Of a stretch of 64,000 nucleotides of DNA, positions 60,405 to 64,000 are shown piece by piece. A program made the position numbers and the translations under genes. The stretch lies in assembly GCF_039543245.1 (NCBI RefSeq), contig NZ_BAABJJ010000012.1:124001-188000 (forward strand), given 5' to 3'. Positions within the stretch are counted from its first letter, which is position 1. Each line of letters begins with the position of its first letter. The notes beneath the pieces are model-generated. The model worked only from the letters and a program-made list of their open reading frames with translations, searched no databases and was not told where the DNA came from. Source of the stretch: Algibacter_G agarivorans. GTDB taxonomy: Bacteria > Bacteroidota > Bacteroidia > Flavobacteriales > Flavobacteriaceae.

Positions 60405-60533
60405 TCTCCCCGATGGGGAGAAACTCGTACTCAATTGAATACATTGTAAAATGACTTTTAAATTAGGAACGAAACTTAAACAATAAAACGACCCAAACTC
60501 CCTCTGCTTTAGAGAGGACTGGGGAGAGGCCTT
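60392..60533. repeat. Dispersed inverted repeat spanning the hemE/EI24 gap
   Basis: The left end AAGCCCCTCTTAATCTCCCC and the right end GACTGGGGAGAGGCCTT are roughly inverted. The left end encodes the last four codons of hemE. The right end stops exactly at the ATG of the EI24 gene. Internal CCCCGATGGGGAG forms a small hairpin. Confidence 0.55.
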
Positions 60534-61292
60534 ATGATTAAAAACATCATTTCAGGAATTAAAGCATACTTCGGTGCTTTCGGTTTAATTTCAAAATTAA
60601 AACTTTGGAAGTATTTTGCTATTCCCATGATAATTAGTCTGGTAACAGCAATTGCAGTATTTGGTTCAGCCTACGGATTATCAGATAATATTGGTGTTTT
60701 CATTTCAAAAATCTGGATTTGGGATTGGGGTAAAGAAACCTTTTCTTCAATTAGCAATTTTATAGGCGGACTCATTGTTGTAGTTATAGGCCTCATTCTT
60801 TTCAAACATATCATAATGGCATTATCTGCACCATTTATGAGTCCGGTTTCAGAAAAAATTGAAGCCCATTTTACAGGCAATCCACCGCATTCACATAGAG
60901 ACACCACCTTTGTTCAACAACTTTTCCGTGGCATCAAAATAAACGGCAGAAACCTAATCATGGAATTGCTTTTGACTATTCCAATTTTGCTTCTAAAGTT
61001 TATCCCAATAGTCAACATATTTTCAACTATTTTGTTATTTATGGTGCAGGCCTATTATGCAGGTTTTGGAAATATGGATTATACTTTAGAGCGTCATTTT
61101 CAATATAAAGAAAGCTTACAATTTGTTCGTAAACATCGTGGTTTAGCAATCGGTAACGGCATTGTATTTATACTGTTTTTATTAATTCCAATAATTGGCG
61201 TAATTTTAGTGCTGCCGCTATCAGTTACAGCAGCTTCAACAAGAACTGTAGAAGCACTTCAACTTAAAAACAAACCAATACATGCCGCTTAA
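60534..61292 (+). CDS. EI24 (CysZ-like) domain membrane protein
   Basis: The 252-residue protein has about four to five hydrophobic helices (e.g. IPMIISLVTAIAVFGSAYGL and GLIVVVIGLILFKHIIMAL) and the conserved LSAPFMSPVSEKIEAHFTG of the EI24 family. CysZ members move sulfate, while others have no assigned substrate. It sits between hemE and the GNAT gene, which overlaps its stop by 11 bases. Whether it serves heme metabolism or is merely cotranscribed is not evident. Confidence 0.83.
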   Translation: MIKNIISGIKAYFGAFGLISKLKLWKYFAIPMIISLVTAIAVFGSAYGLSDNIGVFISKIWIWDWGKETFSSISNFIGGLIVVVIGLILFKHIIMALSAPFMSPVSEKIEAHFTGNPPHSHRDTTFVQQLFRGIKINGRNLIMELLLTIPILLLKFIPIVNIFSTILLFMVQAYYAGFGNMDYTLERHFQYKESLQFVRKHRGLAIGNGIVFILFLLIPIIGVILVLPLSVTAASTRTVEALQLKNKPIHAA

Positions 61293-61824
61293 TTTTGGTT
61301 CATATCATATCATCCCAATCCATCCAAAAGATGGTTGGAATATCTGCAATTTTGCAGTAGCTAATGAAGACCGATTAAAACACTATTTCCCAAAAACATT
61401 AGAGCAAAATTTAACTCCAGATTTATCAAACATTTTTGTCGCGAAAAAGGTCAAACAGTTCGAAGCTAAAGAAGAATTTTTATTCACTTTAAGAGAAAAC
61501 AAATCCAATAAATTAATCGGTTTAGTATACATCAAAAAAGTCGATTGGAACAAAAAACAAGGCGAATTTGCATATTGTATAGATTATACGGCTGAGGGGA
61601 AAGGGGTAATGACTGAAGCGATAGAACAATTATCTGATTATGCTTTTGATATAATGGGTTTCGAAACCCTTCAAATTATTGTTTACAAGAATAATATAGG
61701 AAGCGTTAAAGTTGCAGAAAACAATAACTTTACTTGGATTAAAACGCTCAAAAATGAGTTTACACCTCCAGGAAAGAGCCCACTAAACATGGAATTATAC
61801 GAATTGTATAACGAGATTGAATAA
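61282..61824 (+). CDS. GNAT-family N-acetyltransferase (RimJ/RimL-like)
   Basis: The 180-residue protein has the GNAT acetyl-CoA fold, with IDYTAEGKGVMTEAIEQLSD near residue 102 (the pyrophosphate loop) and VYKNNIGSVKVAENNNF near 135. The layout resembles RimJ/RimL protein acetyltransferases. It overlaps the EI24 gene stop and is followed by a hairpin at 61832-61862. The acceptor is unknown. Confidence 0.85.
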   Translation: MPLNFGSYHIIPIHPKDGWNICNFAVANEDRLKHYFPKTLEQNLTPDLSNIFVAKKVKQFEAKEEFLFTLRENKSNKLIGLVYIKKVDWNKKQGEFAYCIDYTAEGKGVMTEAIEQLSDYAFDIMGFETLQIIVYKNNIGSVKVAENNNFTWIKTLKNEFTPPGKSPLNMELYELYNEIE

Positions 61825-61831
61825 CAAGAAA

Positions 61832-61862
61832 GACCTACAAGGTTTTAAAAACCTTGTAGGTC
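61832..61862. repeat. Perfect 31-base hairpin of the ACCTACAAGG family
   Basis: GACCTACAAGGTTTT, one A, and its exact complement form a 15-bp stem. A degenerate copy follows at about 61875-61910. It belongs to the same family as 27259-27287 and lies between GNAT and hemF. It may attenuate transcription, but no T tract follows. Confidence 0.55.
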
Positions 61863-61928
61863 AAGTAAAAAAAAACAGGTAATTTACAAGGTATCGAAGA
61901 CCTAGTAGGTTTGAATGAAACAGAATCA

Positions 61929-62831
61929 ATGAAAGACAAATTCTACCAATACATACAAGATTTACAAGACCGCATTACATCAAAGCTTGAAACCATTGAT
62001 AGGAAAGCCAAATTTCAAGAAGATATCTGGAAACGTCCAGAAGGAGGTGGTGGACGAACACGAGTTATTGAAAATGGCAATGTTTTTGAAAAAGGTGGCG
62101 TTAATATTTCTGGTGTGCATGGAAAGCTACCAAAATCAATGCAAGCTTATTTTAAAGTTGGCGATGTCGATTTTTTTGCTTGTGGATTAAGCTTAGTATT
62201 ACATCCTAAAAACCCAATGGTTCCAACGGTTCATGCCAACTGGCGCTATTTTGAAATGTATGATAAAGATGGAAACATCATTGATAGTTGGTTTGGTGGC
62301 GGACAAGATTTAACACCTTATTATTTATTTGAGGAAGATGCAAAACACTTTCATCAAACCTGCAAAACAGCTTGTGATAAACACAACTCAGAATTCTATC
62401 TAACTTATAAAAAGCGTTGTGATGAATACTTTTATAATGTACACAGAAATGAAGGTAGAGGCTTAGGAGGTTTGTTTTTTGACTATTGCAAAGCTTCAGA
62501 AACCATGACTATGGAAAATTGGTATAACTTTGTAACTGAAGTTGGCGATAGTTTCCTAGATGCTTATATTCCAATAGTTGAAAAACGAAAAGATTTACCA
62601 TACACTCAAGAACAAAGAAACTGGCAAGAAATCCGTCGTGGACGTTATGTAGAATTTAATTTAGTACATGATAAAGGCACATTGTTCGGGCTTAAAACTA
62701 ACGGACGTATTGAAAGTATTTTAATGAGTTTACCACCACATGTGCAGTGGGTTTACGACCATCATCCTGAAGCGGGAAGTGATGAAGAAAAATTAATTGA
62801 AGTATTGAAGAATCCAATAGATTGGATATAA
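61929..62831 (+). CDS. hemF: Oxygen-dependent coproporphyrinogen III oxidase HemF
   Basis: I use ATG 61929 (MKDKFYQYIQDLQDRITS), giving 300 residues; a TTG 18 bases upstream is in frame but inside repeat-like sequence. HemF motifs are GGGGRTRVIENG near residue 39, GRGLGGLFFDYC near 178, RRGRYVEFNLVHDKGT near 239 and NGRIESILMSLPP. It oxidatively decarboxylates coproporphyrinogen III with O2, pointing to an aerobic lifestyle. A WG-repeat gene begins 13 bases downstream. Confidence 0.95.
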   Translation: MKDKFYQYIQDLQDRITSKLETIDRKAKFQEDIWKRPEGGGGRTRVIENGNVFEKGGVNISGVHGKLPKSMQAYFKVGDVDFFACGLSLVLHPKNPMVPTVHANWRYFEMYDKDGNIIDSWFGGGQDLTPYYLFEEDAKHFHQTCKTACDKHNSEFYLTYKKRCDEYFYNVHRNEGRGLGGLFFDYCKASETMTMENWYNFVTEVGDSFLDAYIPIVEKRKDLPYTQEQRNWQEIRRGRYVEFNLVHDKGTLFGLKTNGRIESILMSLPPHVQWVYDHHPEAGSDEEKLIEVLKNPIDWI

Positions 62832-62844
62832 ATTTAATAAAGTG

Positions 62845-63846
62845 ATGAGACTTTATATTATAATATTTACGCTTCTTTCTGGATACAATGCCTTTTCCCA
62901 ATATGGTGTGTTTCCGTTTAGCGAAAATGGAAAATGGGGTATTATTGATTCTGATAAAAAAGTTTTAATGAAGCCCTCTTACGGATTTGAAATTCCATTT
63001 TTCAAAAATCATGATGGGAAATATCCATTAGCCATATACAAGAAAGATTCATTATTTGGTGTTTTAAACAAAAATGGAGAAGTATTAGCTAAACCTATTT
63101 ACGAGAATATTAATGCAACTCATGCCCCAGTTATAATACTACAAACAACTCAAAACACAAACGTCTACAACCTTGATTTACGAAAAATAGTATTAACTAT
63201 CAGCAATACAAGTAAATTGGTTTTATCAATTAATATGCCCCAAAATGAAATAACAATAAGCAATTCTAAAGAAGCTAAAGTATTTGGTTTTAATGGTAAG
63301 TATAAAAGGTCATGGAATATTCCAAAAAAGGTTGCTTCTAAATCAGAAAGCCCTAAAACCAATTCTGTCGCAAATAACTGGCATCCCAAAATCTCTATTT
63401 TAGGTTCCAAAGCTTCAACTTGTGACAAGGCCTTAAAGCGATTTAAGAAAAAACTTAACAGAATAGATTCAGAAATTGAACTAATTCAAGACGTTGAAAG
63501 AACCGATAAATGCTACCCTACCCTATCAATTGTTAGTAAAAACGGAAAACAAGGTCTTCTAAACAGTAATTTTAAAATGATTTTGGATTTTCTTTATGAT
63601 GAAATAATCTATCTTTATAATCATAACGCTGCTCTTATTAAAGTAAATAACAAATACGGCTATTTTGATATCAATAGAAATAAAATTATTATTCCCATTG
63701 AATATGATAAAATTGAAACTACTGGCTTTTATATCGGTTCTTACAACCCATATTATTATACTTTAATGAATTACTTATTAATAGAAAAAGGAAACTTCTC
63801 AGGATATGTCGACAAAACTACTGGTGAAGTTTTTCTTCCAAAATAA
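62845..63846 (+). CDS. Exported WG-repeat protein
   Basis: From ATG 62845 (a GTG directly before is also possible) the protein has 333 residues. A short signal peptide (LYIIIFTLLSGYNAFSQ) is followed by WG-type repeats such as GKWGIIDSDKKVLMKPSYG, LFGVLNKNGEVLAKPIYENI, KQGLLNSNFKMILDF and NKYGYFDINRNKIIIPIEYD. The middle (about 130-200) lacks repeats. WG repeats have no established activity. Its place between hemF and hemB suggests cotranscription only. Confidence 0.78.
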   Translation: MRLYIIIFTLLSGYNAFSQYGVFPFSENGKWGIIDSDKKVLMKPSYGFEIPFFKNHDGKYPLAIYKKDSLFGVLNKNGEVLAKPIYENINATHAPVIILQTTQNTNVYNLDLRKIVLTISNTSKLVLSINMPQNEITISNSKEAKVFGFNGKYKRSWNIPKKVASKSESPKTNSVANNWHPKISILGSKASTCDKALKRFKKKLNRIDSEIELIQDVERTDKCYPTLSIVSKNGKQGLLNSNFKMILDFLYDEIIYLYNHNAALIKVNNKYGYFDINRNKIIIPIEYDKIETTGFYIGSYNPYYYTLMNYLLIEKGNFSGYVDKTTGEVFLPK

Positions 63847-63852
63847 AAAACT

Positions 63853-64000
63853 ATGTTCCCACTTAGAAGAAACCGAAGATTAAGAACCAACGAAGCAATC
63901 CGCTCCTTAGTTCGTGAAACCATAATTACACCAAACGATTTTTTGGTTCCACTTTTTGTAGTTGAAGGCAAAGGTATTAAAGATGAAATTCCATCCATGC
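63853..64000 (+). CDS. hemB: Delta-aminolevulinic acid dehydratase HemB, partial
   Basis: ATG 63853 opens MFPLRRNRRLRTNEAIRSLV then RETIITPNDFLVPLFVVEG to the window edge. This is the conserved N-terminus of HemB. The enzyme condenses two aminolevulinate molecules to porphobilinogen. Only about 49 residues are visible; the catalytic lysines lie beyond the edge. It is 6 bases after the WG-repeat gene. Confidence 0.9.
   Translation, partial: MFPLRRNRRLRTNEAIRSLVRETIITPNDFLVPLFVVEGKGIKDEIPSM

Noticed and set aside
1..64000. CRISPR arrays, tRNA or rRNA genes, prophage or conjugative elements
   Set aside because: No regularly spaced repeats, no tRNA-like arms in the intergenic regions, and no integrase, phage structural or transfer genes were seen.

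Overview
The window looks like chromosomal DNA from a member of the Flavobacteriaceae (Bacteroidota). The evidence is low GC, several exported proteins ending in a type IX secretion (T9SS) sorting domain, a HemC-HemD fusion, a HemJ-type protoporphyrinogen oxidase, promoters fitting the Bacteroidetes TAnnTTTG box, and weak Shine-Dalgarno signals. I see no rRNA, tRNA, CRISPR array, prophage or intact insertion sequence. It is a mosaic of housekeeping operons and small accessory modules, separated by many short palindromic repeats.

Layout. 1-10.2 kb (minus strand): DUF1801 protein (cut by the edge), a 2-hydroxyacid dehydrogenase, mgtE, rsmA, DUF4286, a TPR protein, serS, an HTTM membrane protein and ribF. 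10.2-18.5 kb: a T9SS-exported metalloprotease, a TlpA-like thioredoxin and mfd. 18.5-22.9 kb: a TerB protein, then a sulfur module (sulfide:quinone oxidoreductase, TusE-like and DsrE2-like proteins) divergent from a FadL-type porin. 22.9-27.3 kb: an AraC regulator divergent from a PfkB kinase, FucI/AraA-fold isomerase and class II aldolase operon. 27.5-34.2 kb: tex, ferritin, a cupredoxin-like protein, an AhpD-like protein, an AraC regulator, OmpA and lipocalin lipoproteins. 34.4-43.3 kb: metG, LD-carboxypeptidase, a DUF1569 protein, a broken gene, a TerB-DnaJ protein, bacilliredoxin, plsC, acyl-ACP desaturase and an HD hydrolase. 43.4-51.9 kb: another AraC regulator, a tandemly duplicated secreted protein, a radical SAM protein, a T9SS beta-helix protein with a partner lipoprotein, and a crotonase. 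51.9-64 kb: a sensor kinase and a heme cluster (hemJ, hemH, an AraC regulator, hemA, hemCD, hemE, hemF, hemB), with an EI24 protein, a GNAT and a WG-repeat protein interspersed.

How it works together. The heme cluster supplies every step from glutamyl-tRNA reduction to iron insertion except the GSA aminomutase (HemL), which is not in view. The sulfur module should oxidise sulfide at the membrane and pass sulfane sulfur to carrier proteins. Its divergent promoters carry mirror-image CRP/FNR-type operators at identical distances from identical -7 boxes. The sugar operon forms an isomerase-kinase-aldolase route for an unidentified sugar.

The most unusual observations are the mirrored operators at the sulfur module, dispersed palindromic repeats read in frame inside mfd and metG, an RNA-like repeat present twice with different internal hairpins, the uncharacterised sugar operon, and several plausible genes of under 60 codons. 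All functions are inferred from the sequence; no database search was possible.
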